Shown here one piece after another: positions 33,966 to 43,068 of a stretch of DNA of 64,000 bases. The translations under genes and the position numbers were made by a program. A model generated the notes under the pieces. It did no database searches, was not told the DNA's origin, and saw nothing but the letters and a program-made list of their open reading frames with translations. Each line of letters starts with the position of its first letter. Positions within the stretch are counted from its first letter, which is position 1. Origin of the DNA: Denitrobacterium detoxificans (GTDB lineage Bacteria > Actinomycetota > Coriobacteriia > Coriobacteriales > Eggerthellaceae); the NCBI RefSeq assembly GCF_015062615.1, contig NZ_SUUH01000004.1, positions 124,001 through 188,000 on the forward strand, in the 5' to 3' direction.

Positions 33966-36889
33966 TAGAATACATCCTCCGTCCTGGGCTCGTTGTGCAG
34001 GGTGGGCATGAACGGCTCGAACTCCTTGGGCTCGATCCAGATGATGTCGGGCTTGGTGCTCTTCTCGATCTTCACCGTGAAGCCGCGGTTGGTATACGAG
34101 CCGTACACTTCGTTGAAGGGGGCGGTGTTCTTCGTGAGCACGTTCACGTTGCATTCGCGCCAGCCGGCGGTGCGCTTGGCTTCGGGGACGGAATCGTCGA
34201 AGCATTCCGGATTCCAGAAGCGCTCCATCCAGACCACGCCGGGCGCTACGCCTTCGGTAAGGTAGGCGCGTCCGTGGATCTCACCGCGACGGCTGGTCAC
34301 CTTCACCCAGTCCATGTGCTTAATGCCCAGCTTTTCGGCATCGCGCGTATTGATGCGCACGTCGGGTGCGGGGTACAGTTCGCGCGAGAACGGCGCATGA
34401 CGCATGGTGCCGTGATGGAAGTAGGGAACGCGGCCCGAAGTGAGGATGAACGGATACTCGTCGCGGTCGCCGATCTGCTGCTGTGCATCGCTGTAGGGGC
34501 TTTCGCAGGGTTCGATGAACGTGCAGATGGGGCTGTAGTCATCGCAGGCTTCCTGCGGGTTGGGGTAGCAGAACGGGTAGCCGTTGCGGGCCATCTTCAG
34601 CACGATCTGCGTGTAGGTTTCCACCTTGCGCGATTCGGTGCCAAACCCGGCGGGCAGGCCGTCGGTTGCCGTCATTTCATGCTGGTAGTACTGGAAGTAT
34701 TGGTCTTTCGGCGTAACGCAGGGGACGTACTTGTCGATGTCTGCCTGCAGGGCATCCCAACTGGGGGCCATCAGCGTTTCGGCTGTGCTCTCCTTCACTT
34801 CCTGTTCTGTGGCGCTGCCCAAATACGCGGTCGCCATGCCGCCGCCCAGTTCCAGGCCATTGGGAATGTGTCCGCCGTACATCTCGCGTACGCGGTTCAC
34901 TACCTGGCCAGCGGGAATGGAATGGCTCACCGTCTCGCCGATGTGGGTGCATTCGTTCTGCAGCCACTGGGTGTTCAGCTGGGTCATGTTCACCATGGGC
35001 TCTTCTAGCCATTCGCGCAGCGGGAACACCAGGTCGGCGGCTTCCACGTGGAACGACGTGAGCATCGGGTACTGGCCGATGATGAAGTCCACTTCGGGGA
35101 AGACCTCGTACCAACTCTTCGCGTTGCCCAGCATGGCCAGCTTGTTACCCGACATGTCGAACCACACGCGCGGCTTGTACGGCTCGCCGGTGGCGATGGC
35201 CTGGCGCACCGTGGGGATGTGGCTGTGGCACCAAGCGTACAGGCCCTTGTGATCTTTCATGCCCAGGCGGTCCTGCAGCAGTTTGTTCAGGATGCGCTGC
35301 GAGTCGGGCATTGCGGCACCCAGCTTTTCGATGCGTTCCTTGTTTTCGGCTTCTGACATGCCGATGACTGCGCCAACGCCGTACATGTCGGAGAACATGC
35401 CGCCGAATCCGTTGTTGTAGGTAACGGGGCGCTCGATGACCTTTTCGCCCGTAGGCGTGGAAGTGAAGTAGCCGCCGCCCTTCTGGGTCATGGAAACGCC
35501 GGGCTTGTTGATGTAGCCCATGATGGAATCCAGGCCCATAAGGCCGATGGGAACTTGCGAAGCCGATTCGGTCATGTCGGCTGCCACGCCGTTGCAGATG
35601 CCGGCCACGCCGTCGCCGCCCTTGCAGGGAGCGCGGTTGCCGTCATCGGCGTGCGTGTACAGGCGGATGGCCTGCTCGTTCTTGTCGGCGGGAACCCAGC
35701 AGACTTCCTCGCAGTGTTCCAGCGTCCAGGGTTCGGCCTCTTCCTTGTAGATTTGGCCTGCGGTCTTGTACGTCTTACCGTTGTACGTGCCCGTCCAGAA
35801 GATTTCGGGGTCTACGGTGGAGTCTTCGGGCTTGCTGTAGGCGAAGGGCTGCACGCTGTTCGTCTTCAGGTCGTAGCACACATATGCCGGCGTGTTGTCG
35901 GGTGTGGGCGAAACGTAGTCGGGGAATAGCTCGCTCGCGATAACCGGCAGCTTCGTGTCGGGGTCGATGAGGAACGGCATGTTCGTCCAGTACTTCGTGA
36001 ACTGCTCGTTGTAGAGCTTGTTCTCGAAGATGTAGCGGAACCACGAAAGGATGACGCCCGTATCGGTGGCGGGGCGTACCGGCAGCCATACATCGGCTTT
36101 CGCGGCATCGGGCGAGAAGTTCGGGTCGACTACGATGGTCTTTACGCCCATGCTGCGAATTTCGGCCATGCCGCGGCCCGATTCGGCCGTCTCCGAAACT
36201 GAAGGCTGAGCGGCCCAGATAACCACGACCTCTGCCTTGTTGTCCTCTTCGGGGCGGAAGATCTCCTGCACCGCGTTGTCGGCGATGGACTGGTCGTCGC
36301 CGCCGTAGAACAGCTTCGACATGCTCCATCGGGGCAGGTAGCACTGTGCGCAGCCTGGCTCGAATACTGTAGGCGAGCCCATGGCCATGGGGAGCGTCAT
36401 GGCTTCCATGAACGAATAGGATCCGCCACCTCCTACTGAAGAGAAGAAGGAGTAGTTGCCGTATTCGTCGATGGCTTCCTTGATCTTCGTGGCTGCTAGC
36501 TCGATGGCTTCGTCCCAGGAAATGACTTCCCACTTGTTTTCGCCGCGTTCGCCCGCTCGCTTCAGCGGATGCAGCACGCGGCGCGGGCTGTACATGGTAT
36601 GCAGCTGGTTGAGGCCCTTGATGCACAATGAGCCGCGGCTCACCGGCGCTTCGGGGTCGCCTTCCAGACGCACGACCACGCCGTTTTCGATGTAGGCGAT
36701 TGCCGGACACATCTGAATGCAGCCATGGCACGACGTGCGGACCTTCTTGGTTTCCGTCGTGGTGGCAGCTTCGGCGGTGTCCGCTTCGACGAGCGAGCCG
36801 CTCATCGAAATGCCCAGCGATGCCGCCGCGCCTGCGAGCATTGACATCTTCGTGAATGCTCGGCGCGACATGTTCGTTTTCAACGCCAT
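33965..36889 (-). CDS. Large Tat-exported molybdopterin oxidoreductase (dehydroxylase-like candidate)
   Basis: 974 aa, ATG 36889. Tat motif SRRAFTK at 8-14. The [4Fe-4S] ligands are C54, C57, C61 and C89 (CHGCIQMC, then GSLCIKG). In the region that holds the Mo ligand in relatives it has GCAQC (C180, C183), where DmsA has Ser, so Cys ligation is possible. It is much longer than DMSO reductase (about 800). Size, Tat export and host type fit the catechol-dehydroxylase-like molybdoenzymes of Eggerthellaceae; I cannot tell the substrate. First gene of the operon DmsB-DmsC-TorD-NapG-NapH on the minus strand. Confidence 0.85.
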   Translation of the reverse strand: MALKTNMSRRAFTKMSMLAGAAASLGISMSGSLVEADTAEAATTTETKKVRTSCHGCIQMCPAIAYIENGVVVRLEGDPEAPVSRGSLCIKGLNQLHTMYSPRRVLHPLKRAGERGENKWEVISWDEAIELAATKIKEAIDEYGNYSFFSSVGGGGSYSFMEAMTLPMAMGSPTVFEPGCAQCYLPRWSMSKLFYGGDDQSIADNAVQEIFRPEEDNKAEVVVIWAAQPSVSETAESGRGMAEIRSMGVKTIVVDPNFSPDAAKADVWLPVRPATDTGVILSWFRYIFENKLYNEQFTKYWTNMPFLIDPDTKLPVIASELFPDYVSPTPDNTPAYVCYDLKTNSVQPFAYSKPEDSTVDPEIFWTGTYNGKTYKTAGQIYKEEAEPWTLEHCEEVCWVPADKNEQAIRLYTHADDGNRAPCKGGDGVAGICNGVAADMTESASQVPIGLMGLDSIMGYINKPGVSMTQKGGGYFTSTPTGEKVIERPVTYNNGFGGMFSDMYGVGAVIGMSEAENKERIEKLGAAMPDSQRILNKLLQDRLGMKDHKGLYAWCHSHIPTVRQAIATGEPYKPRVWFDMSGNKLAMLGNAKSWYEVFPEVDFIIGQYPMLTSFHVEAADLVFPLREWLEEPMVNMTQLNTQWLQNECTHIGETVSHSIPAGQVVNRVREMYGGHIPNGLELGGGMATAYLGSATEQEVKESTAETLMAPSWDALQADIDKYVPCVTPKDQYFQYYQHEMTATDGLPAGFGTESRKVETYTQIVLKMARNGYPFCYPNPQEACDDYSPICTFIEPCESPYSDAQQQIGDRDEYPFILTSGRVPYFHHGTMRHAPFSRELYPAPDVRINTRDAEKLGIKHMDWVKVTSRRGEIHGRAYLTEGVAPGVVWMERFWNPECFDDSVPEAKRTAGWRECNVNVLTKNTAPFNEVYGSYTNRGFTVKIEKSTKPDIIWIEPKEFEPFMPTLHNEPRTEDVF

Positions 36890-36950
36890 ATTCTCCTACC
36901 TTCCCTTTCTCTCACTTGCTTTCTCCTCCCCTGTCTGCGGGGTCCCTTGT

Positions 36951-37616
36951 CTACTGCACCTCTGCTAGAAACCTCCGTCCCTCGTCCGTTGTTTCCCATC
37001 CGGCCTGCCAGACGAGCGCGCCGACGCGGTTGAGCCGGTCGACGAGCACGCTGGGCTGGATTCGCTGCCTAGAACCGTCTTGGGTGATGAAGAGCACGTC
37101 GCGCCCTTCTAGCAGGTTTGATAGATCGTTATAGGTGCGTTTTTGGCTTGAGCAGTAGGCCAGCAGCTCGCGGTAGGTTGCCGCGCGCAGGGGCTCTTCT
37201 TCCAGCAGTTCGCGCATGCGGGAAAGGGGGTCGTGCAACGCCACGAAGCGCCTGCCCACCTCGGTGGTTTCGTAGGCTTCGTCGGCTACCAGGTCGTCCG
37301 CCTCGTCTTCGGAAAGACCCTCCAGGTCGGCCGGGGTCACCACGTTGCCTTCCTCATCCAGCAGAATGCGCTCGAGCCCGTAATGCTTTGCCAGCAGCGC
37401 CGTGAGGTGATAGGGCGACTGAACGGCCTGGGCGTATTGCGGCAGGCTCATGATGTATGTCTCGACCTCGCGCAGCATATGACGTGTTTGGCAGAATGCC
37501 AGCGCCTTGTAGCAGATTTCGCGGTGAAGCGACTGACGCGTTACGGCGAACTCAAGCTCGTCGAGCTTTTCCTCGTCGGTGAGTTCGCATAGCTCCGCCT
37601 GCACTCTCTCTTCCAT
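36951..37616 (-). CDS. Conserved-looking unknown protein, possible winged-helix end
   Basis: 221 aa from the ATG at 37616 (GGAGGAGAGGAG upstream). Soluble, acidic, mostly helical. Residues about 145-221 (TYRELLAYCSSQKRTYNDLS, GSRQRIQPSVLVDRLNRVGA, ETTDEGRRFL) have the look of a winged-helix fold: three helices then a beta wing. Residues 95-125 repeat the phrase TTEVGRRF, so there may be two such units. It lies 61 nt upstream of the molybdoenzyme gene, same direction, hence could be an operon-specific regulator or maturation factor. Family not recognised. Confidence 0.6.
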   Translation of the reverse strand: MEERVQAELCELTDEEKLDELEFAVTRQSLHREICYKALAFCQTRHMLREVETYIMSLPQYAQAVQSPYHLTALLAKHYGLERILLDEEGNVVTPADLEGLSEDEADDLVADEAYETTEVGRRFVALHDPLSRMRELLEEEPLRAATYRELLAYCSSQKRTYNDLSNLLEGRDVLFITQDGSRQRIQPSVLVDRLNRVGALVWQAGWETTDEGRRFLAEVQ

Positions 37617-37801
37617 GAGAAAGCTCCTCTCCTCCTTGCCGCGCGCCCTATGCGCCGCGGTATGCTCCCATCTCCTTGGGGCTAAGCATGGCCAGGAAGG
37701 AAGAGGCGAGGAAGATGTGGAACGGATGAAATTGACGGATGAGAGCCCTGAAAGCTCGTCCCAAGGCTTCTAGTTCAAACTGGATGAGATGTTTGACGTG
37801 G

Positions 37802-39367
37802 CTAAACGAACGACTTTTCGGCGTTGTAGCGCAGGCGTGCGTCTTTCATGAGCTCTTCGCGGGAATGTACGCCAAGTTTGGAGTAGACCGCATGGGCGTG
37901 CGTGCGCACGGTGTTGCGCGAAAGGCAGAGCTGCTCGGCGATGGCGTTTACCGTTAGGCCGCGCGCGAGCATGACGAAAATTTCGGTTTCGCGCTGGGTA
38001 AGCTGATGGGCTGTTGCCATTTCTTCCATGGCGGTGCGGAACGGGCGTCGTTCGGCGGGGCTTTCCGATTCGTTATCGGTGCAGATTTGCGGCATGATGA
38101 TGCGCTGCTGCATCATTTCCTCGAGCGTTTCCTCTTCCTGGGATGCTGGGGCGAACAGTGCGTTGCTGTCGATGAAAATCATCATGAGCACGGCGACCAG
38201 CAGAACCACTACGGCAGTTGCGCCGAAGAATTCGGCGGGGGAGACAATCTGCAGCAGGTTAGGCAGAACGTTCACGCCCCAGTAGCAGCCGGTTACGCAT
38301 CCGGCTAGGAACAGGCCCTGGCCCAGGCCGAAGGTTCGCACGACCGAGGTATGTCGCTGGTAGACCACGAGCGAGAGAATGCACCAGTTCACTAGGCCGG
38401 CCACGGTGTAGCAGATGTTGTTCAGCTGCTGCCAGATGCCACCAGCGGCGCTCAGTAGCGCCAGGCCTACGAACGACATGGCCAGAAGCAGCATGAATAC
38501 CCAGATAACCTTCACCACGTCGAGCGAGGCCAGCCGCGGGCTGATGGCGATGTAGATGAATGCCAGCGCCACCGGGATGCGTAGTAGGGTGGTGATGTTG
38601 GTGGAAATCAGTGTGTCGGCGGGATTGCTCTGGCTGATGGCATTGATGCTGATCATGGAAGACACGAACGCGAGCAGGAAGAATACGGCCAGAATGGCTA
38701 CGAATCCGCGCGTGATCGTGCCGTTTGCCTCGGGCATTTGGGGGTTCTTCTGCATGGTGAAGGGTGCCGCGGGGCTGGGAATGGTGGCGAAAAACGCCGT
38801 GAGCAGGGGTAGCCCTATGCAAATGACGATGCTGGCAAGCGAGGGGCCGCCTTCCACGGCCAGCCCCGGGGGCGCGCACATGTTCAGCTGGTAGACGAAT
38901 ACCTCTGCTATCTGGGCAAGTGCTAGATAGAGCAGCAGCTGGCGTGGGGCAAGCTGACTGTATGCCGAAGCGCAGCGCAGCATGATGACCATGGAGCTTA
39001 TACCCATGAGCGCGCAGCCTATGTTGAAGGGTGGCGCCGCATCAAGATAGAAGGGTCCCGCCAGAATGATGAGCAGGGCCCCGAAGGCGGCGGTCATGCC
39101 TGCGATTCGCACTACGCGCGGACGAATGAGCGGAAGTCGAAACCGACGGGGAAGAAGGGCCACGGCTAGGCAGGCCAGGGCAAACGTGCCGTTGAAATAG
39201 AGGTAGAGCAGGGTGATGTTGGCGCCGTTCGATTCGGTGGCGGAAAGCCAGCCAGCGCCGCTGAAGGCGATGTCGTTCCAGGCAAGCGAAAGACCCGTTG
39301 CCAGAAACGGCAACGAAGGCCACAGCTTGCCAAAGCGTGCGACGGTATTGCGCTCCCTCTCGTCCAT
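37802..39367 (-). CDS. Membrane-bound LuxR-type regulator
   Basis: 521 aa from ATG 39367. Twelve or so hydrophobic segments up to residue ~400, a short acidic linker (EEETLEEMMQQ), then a LuxR HTH at ~455-515 (LTQRETEIFVMLARGLTVNA, SRNTVRTHAHAVYSKLGVH). It lies 185 nt upstream of the 36951-37616 gene, reading in the same direction as the molybdoenzyme operon, and so is the likely regulator of that operon. Unlike the other four it is co-directional with its target. Confidence 0.88.
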   Translation of the reverse strand: MDERERNTVARFGKLWPSLPFLATGLSLAWNDIAFSGAGWLSATESNGANITLLYLYFNGTFALACLAVALLPRRFRLPLIRPRVVRIAGMTAAFGALLIILAGPFYLDAAPPFNIGCALMGISSMVIMLRCASAYSQLAPRQLLLYLALAQIAEVFVYQLNMCAPPGLAVEGGPSLASIVICIGLPLLTAFFATIPSPAAPFTMQKNPQMPEANGTITRGFVAILAVFFLLAFVSSMISINAISQSNPADTLISTNITTLLRIPVALAFIYIAISPRLASLDVVKVIWVFMLLLAMSFVGLALLSAAGGIWQQLNNICYTVAGLVNWCILSLVVYQRHTSVVRTFGLGQGLFLAGCVTGCYWGVNVLPNLLQIVSPAEFFGATAVVVLLVAVLMMIFIDSNALFAPASQEEETLEEMMQQRIIMPQICTDNESESPAERRPFRTAMEEMATAHQLTQRETEIFVMLARGLTVNAIAEQLCLSRNTVRTHAHAVYSKLGVHSREELMKDARLRYNAEKSFV

Positions 39368-39447
39368 ATCGTCTCGCTCTCCCCGTAAGACGATCCTCCC
39401 CTTGAGCTCCTTTCATTGTCGGGGTGCGTAGCGCCATTGTCAACGAA

Positions 39448-39478
39448 GGGTGACAGGGGGACGGTTCTTCTGTCACCC
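39448..39478. repeat. REP, single forward copy
   Basis: Complete 31-nt copy between the LuxR-type gene (minus strand) and the terminator of the flavoprotein gene. Confidence 0.9.
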
Positions 39479-39490
39479 GGTGCAAAAGAG

Positions 39491-39512
39491 AAAGCCCGCC
39501 GAAGCGGGCTTT
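39491..39512 (-). terminator. Terminator of the flavoprotein gene
   Basis: AAAGCCCGC (39491-39499), loop CGAA, GCGGGCTTT (39504-39512). Read on the minus strand it is followed by CTCTTTTGC. It is 22 nt after the stop at 39535. Confidence 0.75.
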
Positions 39513-39534
39513 CCGAACGTGTATTAGCTAGTTG

Positions 39535-41187
39535 CTATTCTAGGCCAGCGAGCGTGCGGCCAACCAGGTAGCCGAAGCATACGCAGCGGCCATGGCTGAT
39601 GGCGCTGATGTGATGCGGGTAGGTGCCGAAGAACATCGAGCCGCTCGTGTTGCCCAGGGCGTACAGACCCTCGATGGCCTGGCCCTTCGTGTCGAGCACC
39701 TGCGACTTCGCGTTGATCTTCAGGCCGCTTACCGTAACCAGGCACGAACCGCTTTCCTCCAGCGCGTAGAACGGCGCCTTGTCCATGGGCAGTAGGGTGG
39801 TGGGGTTCTTGCCGAAGTCTTCGTCCACGCCCTTGGCGCAGAACTCGTTGTAGCGATCAACGGTGGCCTGCAGGGCGTCTTTGTCCACGCCGATCTTGCC
39901 GGCCAGCTCTTCGATGCTGTTGGCTTCGATGAGCACGTCCTTGCACTGCTCCACCAGGTCGCTGCCCTTCCAGGGGATAACGCCCTTCATGGCGTCGAAC
40001 GCAGCTTCCAGGTCGCCTGACATAAGCAGGTAGTCGCGGGCGCCGGGCTGGTACATGATGGCGTTCGTGAGGAACTCGAACGAGAGGCTCTCGTTTACGA
40101 AGCGCTTGCCCTCGGCGTTCACGCGGGGGAAGGCGAAGATGGCGCCGTTGGCGCGCTTGCCTACGGTGGAACCCGCGGGGTCGTTCATGAGCACGTGCGG
40201 GTAGTCGTCCACGGCAGCGCCCACGGCCTGGCCCATGAGGTGGCCATCGCCGGCTTCGGTGAGCGTGGGGTTGATCCAGGCGTTCACGGCAAGGTCGCGC
40301 GGACGGGCCACCTGGGAGAGGATGTCCCAGTTCTGGTCGTAGCTGCCGGTTGCCAGCACCACGCCCTTCGTGGCGTTGAACTTAATGTAGCCCGAATCGC
40401 CCTTTGCAATCACGCCGGTCACAGCACCGTCGCCGTCGCGCATGATTTGACAGGCGGGCGTGTTGTAGCGCACGTCGGCGCCATGGCTCTTGGCGTTTTC
40501 GATCATCATTTCAACGAGCGCGGACGTGCCGCCAGCCACGCGTACGCCGCTTGCCCATGTGGTCACGCCGTCGCTTTCGGTGTTGGCGCCCACCACGGTG
40601 AATGCGCCGCACTTGCTGCCCTCGGTGGCTTCGGATGTGTCCATGGCCCAGTTCATGGCTTCGCCGGAACGGTTGATGAACTGCAGCCACACGTTGCGGT
40701 CGGCGCGATAGTCGGCGCTGGCCATGGCGTCGTTCAGAAATTTCTGCTTGTCGATTTCTACGCCCGCAGCTTCGTGGGCGCGGTCGCCGATGGCGCCGAT
40801 TTCGCTGCCGCGCGCGGCAAACGTGCTGCCCTTTTCCAGCAGCACCGTGGAAAGGCCGTTTTGCGAGCACGAAGCGGCAGCGGTGGCACCCGCCATGCCG
40901 GCGCCGCATACTACGACATCACAGTCGACGGTTTCCACGATGTCGGCATCGGAGATGGACTCTTCCACGAAGGCAACGGGCGCCGGGTTGGGCTTGTGGA
41001 ACTCGAGGTTTTCCAGGTTTGGCAGCAGGGTTTCGCCCGAAGTGCTGCCTGCGGCGGATGCGTTCTTTGCGGTTTCCTTTTCGCTCTTGGCGGGTGCGCA
41101 GCCGGTGGCGGTCAGCGCCAGCGCGGCAGCGGCGGTTGCGGCGGCGCCTACGAATCCGCGGCGCGATACGGCATGGTTTGCAGTCAT
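39535..41187 (-). CDS. Tat-exported FAD reductase (fumarate/urocanate reductase family)
   Basis: 550 aa from the ATG at 41187 (AAGGGAGGATTC before it); the frame is open far upstream, but only from here does it look coding. Tat signal SRRGFVGAA at residues 8-16, with TATGC as a weak lipobox. FAD motif VVVCGAGMAGATAAASCSQNG near residue 90; the substrate loop is SCLVTVSGLKINAKSQV without the GG of fumarate reductases; C-terminal ISHGRCVCFGYLVGRTLAG. Reduces an unknown acceptor. Divergent from a membrane LuxR gene at 41335 with 147 bp between. Confidence 0.88.
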   Translation of the reverse strand: MTANHAVSRRGFVGAAATAAAALALTATGCAPAKSEKETAKNASAAGSTSGETLLPNLENLEFHKPNPAPVAFVEESISDADIVETVDCDVVVCGAGMAGATAAASCSQNGLSTVLLEKGSTFAARGSEIGAIGDRAHEAAGVEIDKQKFLNDAMASADYRADRNVWLQFINRSGEAMNWAMDTSEATEGSKCGAFTVVGANTESDGVTTWASGVRVAGGTSALVEMMIENAKSHGADVRYNTPACQIMRDGDGAVTGVIAKGDSGYIKFNATKGVVLATGSYDQNWDILSQVARPRDLAVNAWINPTLTEAGDGHLMGQAVGAAVDDYPHVLMNDPAGSTVGKRANGAIFAFPRVNAEGKRFVNESLSFEFLTNAIMYQPGARDYLLMSGDLEAAFDAMKGVIPWKGSDLVEQCKDVLIEANSIEELAGKIGVDKDALQATVDRYNEFCAKGVDEDFGKNPTTLLPMDKAPFYALEESGSCLVTVSGLKINAKSQVLDTKGQAIEGLYALGNTSGSMFFGTYPHHISAISHGRCVCFGYLVGRTLAGLE

Positions 41188-41334
41188 GAATCCTCCCTTG
41201 TTTATGCTTCCTTGTTGCGCTTCCTTGCATGAAACGAGGCCAGCGTGCGCGTTGGCTATAATGGCTGCTGCATTGCCGCAAGGCGTCACGCTGAATGCCT
41301 CCATCCGCTGGGGGAAGCGGGTGAGGACGATGGT

Positions 41335-42825
41335 ATGAGGGTGCAAAGGCAAGGGGTATCCGCAAGAATGGACAAATCGATCCAAATAGGTATCGGACAA
41401 AAAGTACGAACCAATCTGACCAGGCTCTTTGATGGTCCTCACGCGTTGCTGTTCGTGTGCGGCCTGGCCCTTTTCTATGCGTGGGACCTCTGCACGATCT
41501 ACTGTGAGCACGCAGTGGCGGCGGAAGCGTACAATCCCGTGCCGTATTTTTCGATTCTCGTTACCAGTGCGGCCGCTACGGCCGGCTTCGTAGCCATCGG
41601 CGTAGGGCTTCATAAGCTGCAGTCGTTCAACTTCGTTGGGCTTATCGGCACGGTTGCCGCCGGCGTGGCAACGGTTGTCGCCGCATTGCTGGTGCAGTTC
41701 GATGGCATCGACGCTGGCGTGGTGCGCCTGGTGGCGGATGCCATTGCGCGCCTGGGCTCGTGCTGGGTCATCGTGGCGTGGGGCTCGCAGTATGCGCGGC
41801 TCGACGCGTTCCGCATCACTGCGTACACGCTCATTTCGTTTATCCTGGCGCTTGCGGCCTGCCTGGTCATGCTTTCCTGCCCGCAGGTTCTGCGCGTTGC
41901 ATTCGTGGCGGTCGCTCTGCCTTTGTCCATGGCGTTGGTGCTGCGCGCCAGCCGCATGAAGCTGCCCGAGCGCCGGGTGGTGGGTCGTGAAACGTTTATC
42001 GGTCTTACTTGGCGTATCCTCCTCGTCTTCTTTCTGTTCGGCATCGTTACGTGGACGAGCATTCCGTGGGCCCAGGCGAGCGCTGGTGTGCAGGGGCTGG
42101 GCCAGCTGGTTATTGTGGGTAGCGGCGGCGTGGTTACCGTGCTGCTGGTGCTGGCGCTTGTCACGGGCGGCGCGTTTTCGCAGTCGTACATCTACAAGGT
42201 GGTGCTCCCGCTCATCACGGCGGGCATTCTGCTGGTGGCCACGCTGAATTTCGAGACGAATGTGGGTGCCGCTCTTATTTCCATCGGCTACACCTGCTTC
42301 GACCTGTTCTGCTTCGCGCTGTTCGCGAACGCTTGTCGTAAGACGGGTGTGGACGCTCGTCGCGTGTTCAGCTGGTGTCGCGCCATCGAAAGCAGCACGC
42401 CGTTTTTCACCGTCGTCCTCATGGTGGTGCTGGAAGGCTTGCTGCACATGGGCGATAGCCTGATGGTGAACCTCATCAGCGGCGCGAGCATGCTGGTGGT
42501 GGTTGCCGTTATCATGCTTGATCAGACTGACCTGTTCGAACGCGAGCAGCTTAACCCCGCAATTGACTATCCGCGTGCCGAGGTGCTGTATTTCGCCCGG
42601 CAGTGCGAAGAGGCCATCGCTCGCTTCGGTCTTTCTCCGCGTGAAGCCGAAGTGCTCAGCCTTATCGTGCGCGGCCGCAGCGTGCCGCATATTTCTCAGC
42701 GCCTGTTCATTTCGCGCAGTACGGTGAAGACGCATATCTCGCATCTCTACGAGAAGCTGGGCGTTTCCGATCGCCAGGAAATGATTGACGTCATCGAGTC
42801 CATCTCGCTTTCCCAGGGCGAATAA
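41335..42825 (+). CDS. Membrane-bound LuxR-type regulator
   Basis: 496 aa from ATG 41335 (GAGGACGATGGT before it); ATG 41368 would give 485 aa and is an equal alternative. Hydrophobic segments fill residues ~30-395. HTH at ~430-490: LSPREAEVLSLIVRGRSVPH and SRSTVKTHISHLYEKLGVS. The divergent flavoprotein at 39535-41187 is the presumed target. The stop codon is directly followed by a REP copy. Confidence 0.87.
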   Translation: MRVQRQGVSARMDKSIQIGIGQKVRTNLTRLFDGPHALLFVCGLALFYAWDLCTIYCEHAVAAEAYNPVPYFSILVTSAAATAGFVAIGVGLHKLQSFNFVGLIGTVAAGVATVVAALLVQFDGIDAGVVRLVADAIARLGSCWVIVAWGSQYARLDAFRITAYTLISFILALAACLVMLSCPQVLRVAFVAVALPLSMALVLRASRMKLPERRVVGRETFIGLTWRILLVFFLFGIVTWTSIPWAQASAGVQGLGQLVIVGSGGVVTVLLVLALVTGGAFSQSYIYKVVLPLITAGILLVATLNFETNVGAALISIGYTCFDLFCFALFANACRKTGVDARRVFSWCRAIESSTPFFTVVLMVVLEGLLHMGDSLMVNLISGASMLVVVAVIMLDQTDLFEREQLNPAIDYPRAEVLYFARQCEEAIARFGLSPREAEVLSLIVRGRSVPHISQRLFISRSTVKTHISHLYEKLGVSDRQEMIDVIESISLSQGE

Positions 42826-42997
42826 GGGTGACAGAGGGACGGTTCTTCTGTCACCCAATGTCAAACTACGCAGTCTAGTGGTAGTTAGTTTGAACATCCA
42901 ACGGATGGGGGGTGACAGCAGGGCCGTCCCTCTGTTACCCGCGGCGGCCGCTTTACAAGGTGACAGCAGAACCGTCCCTCTGTCACCCTCTGTCACC
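42826..42997. repeat. REP triplet (forward, reverse, reverse)
   Basis: Forward copy 42826-42856, reverse copy 42910-42940 with a variant end (TCTGTTACCC), and a second reverse copy 42959-42997 with an extra CTCTGTCACC unit. It is the only three-copy group in the window. Confidence 0.88.
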
Positions 42998-43014
42998 TTG
43001 GGTCGAACGCAAAC

Positions 43015-43043
43015 GCGGCGACCGTTTTGCAACAGTCGCCGCG
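43015..43043 (-). terminator. Terminator of the flavoprotein gene at 43069
   Basis: CGCGGCGAC (43015-43023) with GTCGCCGCG (43035-43043). On the minus strand it is followed by TTTGCGTTC; 26 nt after the stop at 43069. Confidence 0.7.
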
Positions 43044-43068
43044 TCGCGGGAGGGCTTAAGCGGAGTTA

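Noticed and set aside
39535..43032. A 1165-codon open frame on the minus strand as one giant protein
   Set aside because: Only 39535-41187 has a Tat signal, ribosome site and FAD motifs. The upstream part is antisense to the LuxR-type gene at 41335-42825 and is His/Arg/Gln-rich without any domain.
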